Positions 47,581-60,300 are shown, numbered from the stretch's first letter. The stretch: DNA of 64,000 bases from Casuarina equisetifolia (GCA_028551475.1 CM052357.1:12199931-12263930); one strand, 5' to 3'. A program made the numbers and translations. The notes: generated by a model from the sequence alone, not told the origin.

Positions 47581-48713
47581 TTTGAGGAACAACTAAAATA
47601 TTTGATAAGTTGAGATTGTGGGGTGTACGAATATTACTTGTATGAGTTATTGGAAGGCCTACTCCATCTCCAATTGTAACTTCTTGGTCCCCTTAATAAT
47701 TAAGTATGTTATCAAAATCATAAGGGTTCGGTGTAATATAGGTAGTAGCCCCAAAGTCAGGAAACCAGTCTTGTTCATTGTGGACCACATTAGGTGGGCT
47801 TGGTGGGCCATGTAGAATGGTATTTGCCTTAGGATTTGTTGAGCCTAACTTAGACCAAGTATATGGGCCATTGTTAGAGGAGTTTGAAGAGGCATACCTG
47901 AATCAGAATTGGTGGGCAGGGTGGCCAGTTTTTCGGCAAATCTGGCATTGGATCTGCGAACGGCAGTAGAGGTTGCTTGCAGGAGCAAAAAGGTAGCGAA
48001 CGGTTGGAGTTTGCTACCGGCATCAAGTGTGGGGTGCATATGCGGTAGCTTTGAAAGTGTGAAGGTCCGCCTAGTTGAGGCAGATCCGAGACAAGAATGG
48101 TGTTAGAGGATTGAGAATAAGCTTCCATGGTGAATGTAGCAGTCGGAAGAGTCTGTTCGGCTAACTCAAGTTGGGCCTTTTGGTTCAACAGCAACCCACG
48201 AAGATCTTCATGAGTGATTGTGGTAGTATGGGTATGAATAGAGATGGCAGTGGCGAAAGAAGCAAACAGGTTTTCGAGTCCACGAACAACATGGGTCGGA
48301 TACTTGTTATCAAAGACAGTTTCACCAATGAGTCGGAGTTGGTCGACCAAGGAATCGAGTTCCTACATAAAATCAGAGACAGAACGGTGGTCTTTGTTAA
48401 TGGCTTGGAGTCGAATTCCAAGCCATGAGCAGTTTGGTCTTTAACAACCTAGTCTTGATAGGCAAGATTAGAGTCGTGGACAATAGTGCCGTCTTTAGTG
48501 GTGTCCATGATGAATTCAGATGAACAAGGATAGGAACCGTCAAGGATGCTTAAGAAACCTGAAAGCACGTAGATAAGGTTCGATTCGTGCCTTCCAAACT
48601 AAGTAGTTATTGCCTTCAACTTGGACCCCAACAGCAGGCACAATGGGATTCTCAGGTGCGGGAAGAGGCAAAGCATGTGTGGTAGTATGAATATGGTTTG
48701 GTTGGTTGGCCAT
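47581..48713 (-). pseudogene. Copia gag and protease (inner copy), broken
   Basis: Starts MANQPNHIHTTTHALPLPAP at 48713 and reads VEGNNYLVWKARIEPYLR. 48350-47874 is a 158-codon open piece (MVDQLRLIGETVFDN.., HTTTITHEDLRGLLLN). The protease DSGATT stretch follows near 47760. It is an inverted near-copy of 43643-44900. Several positions that are stops in the outer copy are open here, so this copy was independently derived, not a recent duplication of the outer one. Confidence 0.88.
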
Positions 48714-48756
48714 TTTTTGTGGAGGATTGAAACCGAAAAAGGTGTATGCCATTGGC

Positions 48757-48897
48757 GGATGATACCAAGTTAAAAGAATAAGTTCTACAAAATAATAAAA
48801 TTTTGTAGAGTAATTCTTAAACCAAAGTAAAATCTGTAAACACAAAATGAGAATTGATATTTGGAATTCGATTATCAATAAGTACAAGACTAATCCT
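48757..48897 (-). repeat. LTR fragment of the inner copy
   Basis: The last 140 or so bases of the LTR in inverse orientation: reverse complement of the left LTR from '..ggattagtcttatac' to its end, followed by the inverse primer site gataccaagtt. It stops at gactaatcct. Confidence 0.85.
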
Positions 48898-49713
48898 AAG
48901 CCAAGTTTGCCTATGATATTCTCCAACATGCAAATGTGTCAAATGCACGAGGTGTTGCTACTCCATGTACTGCATCCCATCCACCATCTCTCATGGATGG
49001 TGAACCTTATCCTGACCCTACTTATTATCTTAGCATCGTCAGATCTCTTCAATATCTCACATTAACTAGACCGGACATATCATACGCTGTCAATACTACA
49101 TGCCAATTTATGCATGCCCCAACAACTGTCCATTAGACCTATGTCAAACGCATCTTGCGATTCCTCATTGACACTCCATATTATGGCATTCATTTTACTA
49201 AATCATCAACTTTTTCTCTCAATGCCTATTCTGATGCAGGTTGGGCAAGTGATCGTGATGATTGTCGCTCCATTGAGGGATATTGTATTTTTCTCAGGTC
49301 TAATCTCATTTCATGGAGATCCTGTAAGCAAAAGACTGTTCCTCAATTAAGTACTGAAGCTGAATTCAAAAGTTTAACAGATACAACTGCTAAGCTTATT
49401 TGGATTGAGGCTCTCCTCAATAATCTTCATGTTACACTATCCAAACCATCAACTCTTTGGTGTGACAATTTATCGGCATTATATTTCTCAACAAATCCAG
49501 TTTTTCACTCTTGCACAAAGCATGTCGAGATCGATTTTCACTCGATTTTCACTTCATTCGAGAGAGAGGATAAAGATGAAAAAGCTTACCATCCAATTCA
49601 TCTCTTCTGTTGATCAAACGGCTGACATTCTAACTAAGGGCCTCTCCTCTACACGGTTTAAACAACTTCAAATCAAGTTGACTATCCATACCGACCAATC
49701 AACTTGCAGGGGA
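48898..49713 (+). pseudogene. Copia RT tail and RNase H (outer copy), broken
   Basis: Resumes with KFAYDILQHAN-like reading, ARGVATPC, SLQYLTLTRPDISYAVN, a stop in TTVH*TYVKR, then SLNAYSDAGWASDRDDCRS, STEAEFKSLTD, LWCDNLSALYFSTNPVFHS and, after a frameshift near 49550-49600, DQTADILTKGLSSTRFKQLQ. The purine-rich tract gcagggga follows at the LTR border. Confidence 0.9.
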
Positions 49714-50141
49714 TGTTAAAGGAACGATCTCACCACATTAATCAAGCAAGATTCTTAACTCTCCATCAACCACCAAATCAAAACCTTTCAAGGAAACCTC
49801 AACCACCAACCACCGGATCCACAAAGATGACAATCATTCAAATTCAAATTCAAATTCAAATTCAAATTCAAATCAAGTCAATGATTTCCAGTTTAAAATT
49901 ATCCTTATATTTCTGAAAATTCAAATGTCTTCCTAATTTATATTAGTCTAATATCATTTATGTTTCTTATTTTTTCTTTCTAAGGTAGAGATATTATTCA
50001 CCCTATATATAGGGATTAGTTTTGTACATATTGATCATAGAATTCTAAATATCAGTTCTCACTTTGTGTCTATGGATTTTACTTCGGTTTAAGAATTACT
50101 CTACAAAATTTAATTATTTTGTAGAACTTATTCTTTTAACT
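49714..50141 (+). repeat. Right LTR of the Copia composite
   Basis: About 428 bp, starting tgttaaagg. It differs from the left LTR mainly by an expanded attcaa hexamer run (about 6 units near 49835-49870 against 3 on the left) and scattered substitutions. Confidence 0.88.
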
Positions 50142-50164
50142 CTAACAATCATATTGTAATTTAA

Positions 50165-50390
50165 GATATTGCATTTTGTGAGGGAGGAATCTTTGTGCGA
50201 TAATTTGGGATCCTCCGATCAAACTGTTGATAATCCATGCATTGCAACGCATTCTGAAGTTCAACGCAATGCTCTTTCTGATTCTTGTAACCGGTTAGGC
50301 CGAGTCCCTCCAAGAATGGCCGAGCTGCATGGGCTTTGGTCTAAAATGGAGGAAAATAATGGGTTGGATTTTGGGCCACTGACATTCTAG
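50165..50390 (+). other. Coding-like fragment of unknown origin
   Basis: A 73-codon frame reads MHFVREESLCDNLGSSDQTV... CNRLGRVPPRMAELHGLWSK.., with balanced codon use unlike the AT-rich flanks. It starts just beyond the Copia right LTR, so the transposon may have split a gene or gene fragment. I do not recognise the protein. Its end overlaps the start of the direct repeat below. Confidence 0.35.
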
Positions 50391-51043
50391 CCTATGCTGC
50401 ACGAACAAAGGCATTAGTTTGTTTTTGTGCATCCATGTCAAATGAAAATCATGGCCCGTTTGGGTCAAGAATGGGGCCTCCTAGAATTCAAGTTGAAGTC
50501 CGAAATGACACATTCCAGAATTCGTTGCCAATGCCATCCAAATTACCATGAGAATTGATTTCCAGGTAACTTGTAAACAAACACGTAAGAAAATCCAAAA
50601 CGACCCATATTACGATGATTTGACAGAATGAAGTTGCGAAGCAAGTAAGCGGACCTTGATAAACCCAAGGAGGTGGGACAATTTGTGATGTGATACAGGA
50701 ATCACGATGCATGTCCAGCAAAGAAAAGAGACAGGCCAATCTCAATCAGTACAGGTATTACAGGGAATTCCCAATTAGCTTTTTCCAGTCACATTTCTGG
50801 AGTCTGACGGATGAGGGTCACCTAAACTGGCTGCCCCACCCCCATCACCCTGCACATGCTATTGATAGAAGGTGGGGGAGTAGAGTCATGTCCTTTCAAA
50901 AGTCAATGAGTCCATGGAGAAAAGGTAGATCTTGTGCAATGCAGAGGGATTTGTTAACACTAAATAGAAGGTGGGTTAATAGATGAAATACCGAATTGGA
51001 GAAGAATATTAGCAATTGGAGATCTACATTCTACATCTCTAAG
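50358..51043 (+). repeat. Diverged direct repeat, copy 1
   Basis: Matches 52848-53492 in order: gggttgg..t..gggcca, gacattctagcctatg, tttttgcatccatgtcaaatg, ggtgggacaatt, cagtacag, gatagaaggtggg, gtcatgtcct, gaattgga. No LTRs or inverted ends seen. Origin unknown. Confidence 0.8.
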
Positions 51044-52847
51044 CACATTCTACTTACAATACTAAAGTATGAATTGCAAGGCTTTAAAATTATGTTACTC
51101 CTAAATTCTGAACTCTTATTTTCAATTCTTGGTCCATTCAAGAACATTTAAGAAAAATGTTTTTTATGTATGTTAACTTTTAAAAACTAGTTTTGCTACA
51201 TAGATTGAATTTCTTATTCGGTTTTCCCAATTCATTTTCCTTTTTCCATATTGAGTGTCTACCTTTTTCAATAAATGAGTGTGAATTAGACTCTATTTGC
51301 ATGCATTTCAGCGTTTTAGCAAATTATATCGTCACAAAGGTGGCACAACAAATTACGTTCATTACCAAAAGGAGAACTCAAGAATATGGTTTGCTTGTGC
51401 TATCCAAGTTCAGTGTAGGTTTTGTGCAAATTGAACAGAGATATTCTCCATCGTGCCTTGTTTCGCAACCTCGTTAATATTATGAATCATGGGTAAAGTA
51501 AGAAAGCACAAAATGTTAAGAACCAATTCATTCAACTTGGATCACTCAAACACTAAAGTTTTGATATCCAGAACTCATTCTCACACGCAAAAGTTTTTAT
51601 AGAAGAAACAATTTTCCTTGGCTCCTTCTGCAACTTTTTGTACAACTGCGACAATTCATGTCTCTTTTTTCTGGGTCCTGAATGGCCAGGTGTGTCTCTT
51701 TGTTAATTACCAAAGTTAACAATTAGGGATAAGATGCTCTTGGAAAATTCTTTCTAAGAGAAGTAATTAGACTATGTGAATGGAAAGACATTTAGAGGAG
51801 CATTAATTGATTTTCTTTCCAAAGTAAAATGAAAATCCAACTTCATGTGCCTTGTTTAGATAAATTTTTAGTCATATCACAAATCTCTACCTTATCTTTA
51901 ACTATGTCAAATCAAAATCTTGTTGTGTGATCATATTGAAAACTCCCAAGGGTGGTTACCAATCACTAAGATCAATTAAGTCCTAATGGCAATTGAACTT
52001 GAGAATCAAATCTACAAGTCTCCTTATGTTTAAGGTATTATTCCAATTACAAGTTATTATATTTTGATATTGGCTAGAAGAAAATGATACATGATACTTG
52101 GTTGTTAGTCAATTATATAATAAAATATTATGGTGAAATTTTTAGGAGCCTCAAGCCTTTAGGCAAACTTCTCAACCAAATTGTTTGTTCCCCTGATTAC
52201 CAAAAGCAACTACATCTTAAAGCAATAATGAGATAAGGAATATGCATTATGAGCTAATATTTTTATTTATTTTATAACAATAATTGTTAGGATCAAGTAC
52301 TTTCACTTGAAAGAATTATTGAAAATTCAAAATCTTTAGATTTGATGAGACTTTTCCCTTTAACAATCAAAACACATCTCATTAATCAAGTCAATACAAC
52401 ATTGTTCAACTATTTAAGACCTGACTTAGACTTCGACATGAACTTGTACCATGACATATTGTAAACCTCATTTGTTAGTATCAAAACTTCATAAACCTGT
52501 ATCTGACAAACCCCTCAGAACTGTATAACATTAGTCAGTTGTTGATGAAAGCAACCTTTCATAAAACGGGTTTATGGTGCAACATTTCTTTTGTTGCTTT
52601 CATAACATTTCATAACATTTCTTTTGTGCTTTTTTGCTGTTTCAAATAATGCAAGAAGGCATCATTCCAATTTATTTGCTTTGCTGCACCAACCAGCGCC
52701 ATATGAAAATTACATGGATTCCCCCTTTTCGTCTCGCTCATTAGATTGCCTTTCATTAGAAGTTCATGTGTGGAAACGCATGAATCTTGTAACGGGGTTC
52801 CCCAAAGAATATCTGGGCTTTGATCTACTATATAACAGACCTACAAC
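51044..52847. other. AT-rich intergenic DNA
   Basis: Nothing recognisable beyond a short cataacattt duplication near 52601-52620. Confidence 0.6.
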
Positions 52848-53492
52848 AATGGGTTGGCTTCTGGGCCAGGGACATTCTAGCCTATGTACAATGACAGAAG
52901 TTAGTTTTTCTGCATCCATGTCAAATGGCCTGTTTAGCAATGAAATTATCAGCATTGTTTGACAATGTCTAGTTATTGTTGGTCATTATATCATTGGTAG
53001 CTGTAAATGCGATGTGAATTACCTGAGAATTCGATTTCCGGGTAACTTGAAAACACACCCGTAAGCAGATCCCAGAAGACAAGTTAGCATGAATGACAGA
53101 ATGAAAGGTACCGAGAAGGTGAGCGGACCCTTGACGCTCCCAAACAGGTGGGACAATTAGCAATGCAAGAGTCATGATGCATGTCAGGAAAAGAGACAGC
53201 CCAATCTAAATCAGTACAGATTCTACAGAAAATCCCGTCCACTTTTTCAGCTTCTTTTCTGTGGTCATATGGACGGCAATCACCTAAAGTGGCTGTCCCG
53301 CCCCCGTTACCCAGCACATGCCTTTGATAGAAGGTGGGAGGTGGAGTCATGTCCTCTGAAAGTGAAAAATAAGGCCAAGCAGAAAAAGGTGGAATTAGAC
53401 CTCATACAAACAAGAGGGTGGGTTACAGAGAGGGAACCGCCGAATTGGAAAAGGAGTACGGACAATTAGAGATCATCTGTATCCTAAGCTCC
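52848..53492 (+). repeat. Diverged direct repeat, copy 2
   Basis: Partner of 50358-51043, about 2.5 kb downstream. Open frames on both strands (for example 53269-53469) are chance readings of the repeat. Confidence 0.8.
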
Positions 53493-54032
53493 TAGTAATT
53501 TTTTTTTTCCCCTCCCCATTTGTCATCATTCTTGGTCCCCTACGAACATTCTAAGAGAAGTATTAGTTTCATTATACCGAGCTTAGAACTCAACTATAGA
53601 AAACTTACAATATTCTTTTGGATTTTCATTTAATTTTCCTAACTTCCTTTTCTTTTCAGATTGATTTATGTATTAATCTCTAATACGCTTTTAGTGTCAA
53701 TATACTTGCAATATACACAAAGCTTTCAAAATGCTTTTATTGCCGTGTCATCTCATAGATTATTTCAAGTAAGCAATGAGTTCCTCCATTTAACAATTAG
53801 TGCATTTAGATAGGCTTCAAGATTACCATATGGGAATACTGCTTCCACTAAGTTGCTTACCATGATATGCAATGTGCCAATGGAGTTATACTTCTTTAAA
53901 ATCCTCTTACTAAACCAAACGTGCACTACACTTAATATCATTACAACAGCTAAACCCTTACAGCTGCTACAGTACTCATAACTCTGTCACAAGAGAGAAC
54001 TCCTAAGTTTCAACATTGTTGTGGTTACTTAC

Positions 54033-55615
54033 TATTACATGCCTAGAATTTGAATTAAGATTTCTTTCATTTAGTTATTTATGTAATAGGAAATGTGGCT
54101 AAGGACTTAAACATAAATCCATATTACCTTTAAGATATTGATTGGTGAAGATCTCATTTACTTTTAGAAGAATATATAAATGTCAAATAGAAGGTGATCT
54201 CTTTATTACATGGTAGGATTTGATGGTACTAGGGTTGGTAAAGATATGGGCATTTATGACCTATGGTCATATTTCCTTAGTTATTATTTCCCTTTCTATG
54301 TTTTTCCTTAATTGTATTTGTTTTGATTAAATTCATTTTTTACATTTTGTAAAGTCTATTAAAAGGTTATAGTTTTCAATAAAAAAAGATAGAGAAGAAG
54401 TTATTTAAATAGTTTGCTTTATGTTTTTGTTTCTTTGTTCTCTTGGTAAAACAAGAGATTATGACAAATACTACTACGAACAGCCATGTTTGTAACAATT
54501 GGTATCAAAGTCACATTCCTGACCCAAATTGGGAAAGGATTCGTCAAATGGTAGTGGAGATGTGGGAATCTTGTAAGGCCTGGAATGACCATCTCAGGAA
54601 AGAGATGGTTGAACTACGGAAAGACCTTCACAAAGAAGAAAAAGAAAAAGAAGATTGCAATTGGATCTATAAGAAGCTAAGTTGTTACTAGAGGTAATCG
54701 AGGTAACGTTGGACAACCCATATAGGCTGGTCTTGGCAATGGAGAAGTTGAAGGAGTCTTATCCAAGGAACCACTCTCTTCTCCCCAAATCTAGCCAACT
54801 AAGGAGATGGCTTGAAGGTGGGCGAAAAAAGGGTCATGTGGTTGGGAAAAAAGATAAGTTGGAGAGATTTTTAGGTATGGCTGCCCACGGAGAACCACCA
54901 CCCAACTTGGTTAGAGGACTACCTGATTTGTGCAACATACCACTTATGAAACAACACTTCTCACATCGAGAACGACCACCAGAATTTTGTCATGACAAAT
55001 AAATTCTTGATTTATGCATTTTTTTATCCACCTTTATATTTTGATAAGTTAGTTTAGTAGTTCTTAAGGCGCATATTTCATGGACTTATAATAATAATAA
55101 TAATTCCCTAGTTTCAACCTCGAGGACAAGGTTGTTTGATGGGGTTGGGTATGTTACATGCCTAAAATTTGAATTAAGATTTCTTTTATTTAGTTATTTA
55201 TGTAGTAGGAAATATGGCCAAAGACTTTAACCTAAATCCATATTGCCTTCAAGATATTGATTGGTGAAGATCTCATTTACTTTTTAAAGGAATATGTAAA
55301 TGTCAAATGGAAGGTGATCTCTTTATTACATGAAAGGATTTGATGGTACTAGGGTTGGTAAAGATATGGGCATTTAAGGCCATGGTTATCTTTCCTTAAT
55401 TATTATTTTCTTTTTATGTTTTTCCTTAATTGTATTTGTTTTGATTAAATTCTTTTTTACATTTTGTAAAGCTTATTAAAAGGTTATAGTTTTCAATAAA
55501 AAAAAGGTAGAGAATAAGTTATTCAAACAATTTGCTTTATGTTTTTATTTTTTTATTTTTTTGTTAAAATAAGAGATTATGGCAAATACTGTTATGAATA
55601 GCTATGTTCATAACA
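54033..55615 (+). mobile_element. Small non-autonomous LTR retrotransposon (1583 bp)
   Basis: Left LTR 54033-54497 (465 bp) and right LTR 55152-55615 (464 bp) enclose 654 bp. The 5-bp target duplication cttac is perfect (54028-54032 and 55616-55620). The primer site tggtatcaaag starts at 54500. A purine-rich tract (gatggggttgggta) precedes the right LTR. The interior carries no pol domain. The phrase cctcgaggacaagg just before the polypurine tract is typical of Ty3/Gypsy 3' ends, so a Gypsy-derived LARD/TRIM-like element is likely. LTRs differ at perhaps a tenth of positions. Confidence 0.9.
54443..55002 (+). pseudogene. Gag-like remnant inside the small LTR element
   Basis: Two overlapping frames read HIPDPNWERIRQMVVEMWES..RKEMVELRKDLHKEEKEKED (charged, coiled-coil-like) and LLEVIEVTLDN...GRKKGHVVGKKDKLERFLG. 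They may be a shortened gag, but no zinc knuckle, protease or polymerase motif is present. Not a functional gene as far as I can tell. Confidence 0.45.
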
Positions 55616-55620
55616 CTTAC

Positions 55621-58600
55621 TAAAGTTAATGATTAGGTCTATTACCTTTAGAAGAACAAAAATATCCATCCGATTTGTTCTTTCACACTGGCGCTATCTT
55701 TTTCTCTTTTGAGCAAATCTCTAAAACCATCTAAACATGTTTCTGACCTTAGTTCCTAACACAAGGCAATTGCACAGCCATATACTATCCAAAATCGTGA
55801 ACTTCGATGGGAGCTTGTCGACAAGGAGCCAAAAGCGCTATCAAAATTGATATTTTAGTAGAGATAGTAGCTTTGTACGAAAAGGTTATCTACAAGCCCT
55901 TATGTGTGGTCGGTAGTGGTGTGCTGCTCATGATGCTAATGGTACCCTCGTTTTGGCTCTGCCACATGTTAAGCTAAGGACTCATTACGATCTCATACTA
56001 GCTCCAACCTAACCTTCTATTAAAATCCAAAGAGATGTACAATTCTGAATTGATGAAAATCTTCAGAAACTATAGTAAGTTAACATGGGGGGAAAAAAGA
56101 CACTAAATGACTCTGTTTAGTCCTTCTATTTTACACTTGTATACATATATTCTGTGTCCGTATATTTATGTTTACACTCGTTTGTATACTCAGAATAGAA
56201 ATTTATTATAGTAGCATGTACGTGGTTAATTGGTACTAAATAATGAGAAGAAACCCAAATAAATCATTTCAAGAAATGTTTTTCATAAATAATAGTATCA
56301 TATGAAAAACAAAATTTTTGGCCGAATGATACATCACCCTTTACTCCATAAATCTTGAGTGTACAAGCAATTAAACACATTTTGGCTTAATTAAAACTCG
56401 AGACAAGTAAAAAAATAAAATAAAAGAAAAAATTCCTTATAAACTTCCATGGTGGTGCGCTTTGCAAGGAGTGAAGGCTGTGGTTCGTACCTACGTTAAT
56501 AAAATACATAAAGAAAGAAAGGAAAATGATCAGAACCCCGACCATCTTTACTAAAGTGGTTCCATGATGGCATTGCACGTAATATGGCCATCTTCAACCT
56601 TTTACAGAATTCCTCGTTGCTTGCACAGTTTCCGCCTTGATCTACGTTGTTTTGCTTGTCAAATTTGATTAAAGTTCAAAAAGTTTAGTGTAAAGTTCGA
56701 ATGACAACAAATATTTTAAACATTAAAGCTTGACATCAAGGCTTCCCGTCTTGTATTCCAGTGAAAAAATATGGGTGTCGTCTGCATTTAGCATACTCAC
56801 GGGGAAAAGGTGCCGGGCATACAAGATGATGATGCTGTCTTTCCTGTACTTTTCTAAAAGTTAATGTAGCCGAAAGATTTTTGAACAGGCGGAGATGTTA
56901 TTGCTGTGGCCTTCTTTATCTTAATTGGGTCTTTTCATCATAATGCCTGGTGGTGGTCAGTCTTCTGTCCCACAGGCATCCCTCAGGCCCTACTTGTCTC
57001 GGAGGTGCCAGACCCTTTTGCCCATTTCTAGGGTCCCACTCCCCCGTATCAAATAATTCGTTCCGGCTTCCCTCGGCTATGTTTTGTTCGGTGTGGACAA
57101 ATCCCTCCATGCTTCACAAAGTTACAAGATTTACGCTGCCATTATTCTTTTGGGTGTCAGCCAGGGTTGTGTAGCGTTGCTTTTCTTTCTTGCTTTCCAC
57201 CTTCCTCTGTTGCTTTCTTCTCGTCTTTCTTTGCTGAACAGATACTGTTGAGTAGGAGAAAGAGGGAGATAAGATAAGACACTTCGATCATGGTGGCAAC
57301 CGATCTTGTGGATGGATTGCAATGTTACTGGAACAATCACTTTTGCAGAAGGCAGTCACTGAAACAGTTAAAATCTGTCTTTTCACATCAGACTAACAAC
57401 GATACAAAGGACAAATTGTTCTCACTTTCTCACAAGTGTCTATTCATTGTCATTACGATGTTTGCGTAAAGAGGAGGGGTAGTTTGAATTAATTGTAATG
57501 ACATGAAAGCAATAAGAACCCTTTTGGTTGTGTAGGGTGGAGTTTAGGTTTAACCATCATACTTTTACCCTGCAAATCAAATGCCACTGCCCTGACTCCA
57601 TAAGATGTTAAAGACAATTCACTCTGCAATGTTTGGTTTGTAGTGCGTTAAGATAACATTAAATAATGAAAGAAAGTGGTAATGATAGGACATTTGGAAC
57701 AATTAGACGACAAAGTTTGCTTTCCAAAGTAAACTTTGAAAACTAAGTCATGAAATTAAATAATCGGCATCTCTAGAGTAACAGGATTGTATCAAAAGAT
57801 TAACATAAGTTACATTACTAGCATAAGAAAAAATTAAAAAAAAAAAATTCAATGCAAAAGCTAAGCACGAGTTAGGGGATAAAACATATATTTTCAATAT
57901 GAAAATATATTCTTTGATATTTGCTACATATACAGAGAGTTTAAGTTAAGTAAAATTTATTAATAAATTTATTATTCAACTTAAAAGTTAACTTAAAAAA
58001 TATTAAAGTCTATTTTCTTATAAACAAGATTTTTAATAATTTTTTTAATACTATAAAACTTACATTTGACTTCTTTATAATAATAGTTAAATTATCATAT
58101 ATTATCATGATACTACTTGACAATACATGAGTTTAAACCAATGACAACCATAAAGATGTTAAGAAAAAAACTTATATATAATATCATATTAAAAGACTTA
58201 TTATGTAACCTAAAAATCTACTTAAGTAATGTGAAATTAATTATTTTAACTATAAATTTTTTAATAAACTTATGCCTTGTTGTAGGTTAACGGAGAAGCT
58301 TTGATTCCTTGAACTTCTTAATTGTTGTGGCTTAGAGGTCTTACCAATTCGTATGGACGGTCCTGCCATCCTCATCTTGTCTTTCACACATTCATAGTTT
58401 GCCTGCTGTTCCCTCTGGAAACGGTCCTTTGCCATGTGTGGGTACTGTTCAGTATTCATTGAGAAGCGTGTTTCGTTGTCCTGAAGGTGATTATGGACAA
58501 AGTTTTCCTCTCCTGGACAAATATTTTCGACTCAATCAATTAGATTGACTTGTTTATTTACAGAATATAGTTTTCTTATGGCTTTGTTAAGTCCCACCTC

Positions 58601-60300
58601 TACTTTCGATAGGGTATGTAGTCCTTTCATTATATTTTTTAAACATGAACAGAAGAATTAGGAAGAATTCCTCTGAAATGTCTCCACCAGATAGTTTAAT
58701 CCCGTCCGATGATTGACTCATTGATCATCGTTCAATCATTTCAGTTTGTGGGTTCATATATGTAGTATTTCTTTGAGGAGACGAATATACAAATAAATGT
58801 AAATATAATTGAAAAAACGAGAGTTATGATAAGCCAATGCCCATTTTGCTTCTGAAAAAGAATCAAACATAAACGCAGAATAGAAATAAACAAAGAAAAA
58901 AAACACAAGATATGCTATGTAACTGTGCCTATAAAGTGGTTTGTAACCTTTAAAGATGCCATGCTGTGACAGTTTAGGAGTAATATAACACTCTTAAAAG
59001 GCTATTTAGCTACCCTAACAATTAATTAGAAGAGTGGTCCAATCCTCTTAGGGATGACGAAGATAATCCAACCTCCTCATAACCACCCTGCAAAAATAAT
59101 GATTGGGCTTTTAAAAAAATGGTTGGCCACCTGCGAAATTAATTGCTAAGATAATTTAATCAGTCCTAAAAAGATCATGTAATGGTCTAACCATTCCAAG
59201 GACTGGTCCCTTTGGAGTCCCCATCAAGATTGAGGGCCGGGATTGAATCGCCTAGGAAAATCATGACAAGGTTTTACTGTTTTTGAAATCAACCGATTCT
59301 AGCCACCATAAATGATGATAAATTAGCTTACTAAGTCTTTCTTTTTTAGTAATGAGATGATTCTTATTTGTTTTTGTTTTTATTTTAATGCTTTTAGATT
59401 AAGACCCTATTCTACAATAGGTTTATTAATAGCAATGATAGGAATTTATACAAAAATATTTTTTTAATAAAAGATTATTATTAATAAATTTTTTTAAATT
59501 TTTAAATTTTAAATTTTAATATAAAAATATAAAAAAGTGTCAAATCTCCAATTTTATAGTTAGAATTTTTAAATAATTTATCATTGAATTAGTTGATTAA
59601 TAAAATTAGTATTTTTATTTTTTTATAAAAAGTTATTACTAATAATTTCTTATTTCGTTTTTCAAGCTTAGAGGTTAATGAAAACAAAAAGCTAAGTATT
59701 AAGAATTAATTTAATAATTTCTTAAATAAAAAAAAATATTTTAACAAGAAGTAGTAGAAAATTTCTCTTTATATACCTTCAGGCTCAGCGAAAACGAAAT
59801 GATTATGACTGTAGAAAGACCTACTTATTCTGGTTGATGGGTAATTATGACATTTCTCAGTCCAGCGTGTGTGAGAGAGAGAGTATGGCAAGAAGGGTTT
59901 TGGGGGATACATTTATTTTTGTTAGGGTATGTTTTGAATAGTTGATTCGAAAAGACTGAAATACCCTCACAGGACTGGTACCCATTGATGACAAGCCAGA
60001 GGGAGTCCTAGGATTGTGCATGGAATCTGCATGAACAGATTTGTTTCTTTCTCAAATCAACAAAAATCCAGAGGGTCGTCTCTTGGGTTTCGCAAAATGA
60101 TTTATTTTCTTTTTCTTGTTCAAGACTGTGATTGTTTATTGATTCAAGGAAAACCTCCCCTAGTTCTCATCCTATTCTTTCTCGTGCAGTTTTCATTTAT
60201 GAAGTTGAAACCTTAATTCTGTAATGGTGCCAACCACATTAGTTCATGAAATATCCAGGTATCCTAAAATGCAATAAATTGACCTCGAAAGCGTAGTATA
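55621..60300. other. Intergenic DNA upstream of the LRR kinase gene
   Basis: Mostly AT-rich. A GC-richer island at about 56930-57340 contains chance open frames on both strands but no protein I recognise. Long A/T tracts lie at 57830-58250 and 59400-59760. No mobile element ends are clear. Confidence 0.5.

Larger units (their letters stand above)
44901..48897 (-). mobile_element. Inverted inner Copia copy
   Basis: Minus-strand copy running from a 5' LTR fragment (48897-48757) through gag, protease, integrase and RT to RNase H, cut at ..LWCDNLSA near 44903. It makes two inverted-repeat pairs with the outer copy: gag-protease (43.5-44.9 kb against 47.6-48.9 kb) and RT-RNase H (44.9-45.6 kb against 48.9-49.5 kb). 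The left junction has a short ambiguous A-run; the right junction is ..gactaatcct|aagccaagtttgcc. Confidence 0.87.
43178..50141 (+). mobile_element. Composite Copia retrotransposon with an inverted second copy in its middle
   Basis: Order: LTR>, gag>, protease> (43178-44900), then <RNase H, <RT, <integrase, <protease, <gag, <LTR fragment (44901-48897), then RT tail>, RNase H>, LTR> (48898-50141). The outer ends form one plus-strand element with candidate target duplication ctaac (43173-43177 and 50142-50146). The middle is a nearly complete minus-strand copy of the same family. Every reading frame of the outer copy has stops, so it is inactive. Confidence 0.88.

Noticed and set aside
49835-49875. 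CRISPR-like array
   Set aside because: Simple attcaa hexamer slippage in an LTR; no spacers, and this is plant nuclear DNA.
56950-57340. Open frames in the GC-richer island before the RLK gene
   Set aside because: Frames on both strands, no recognised protein, no splice context.
59210-59260. tRNA- or SINE-like wording (gggattgaatcgcc)
   Set aside because: Resembles a tRNA T-arm only loosely; no cloverleaf, A box or poly-A tail could be assembled.
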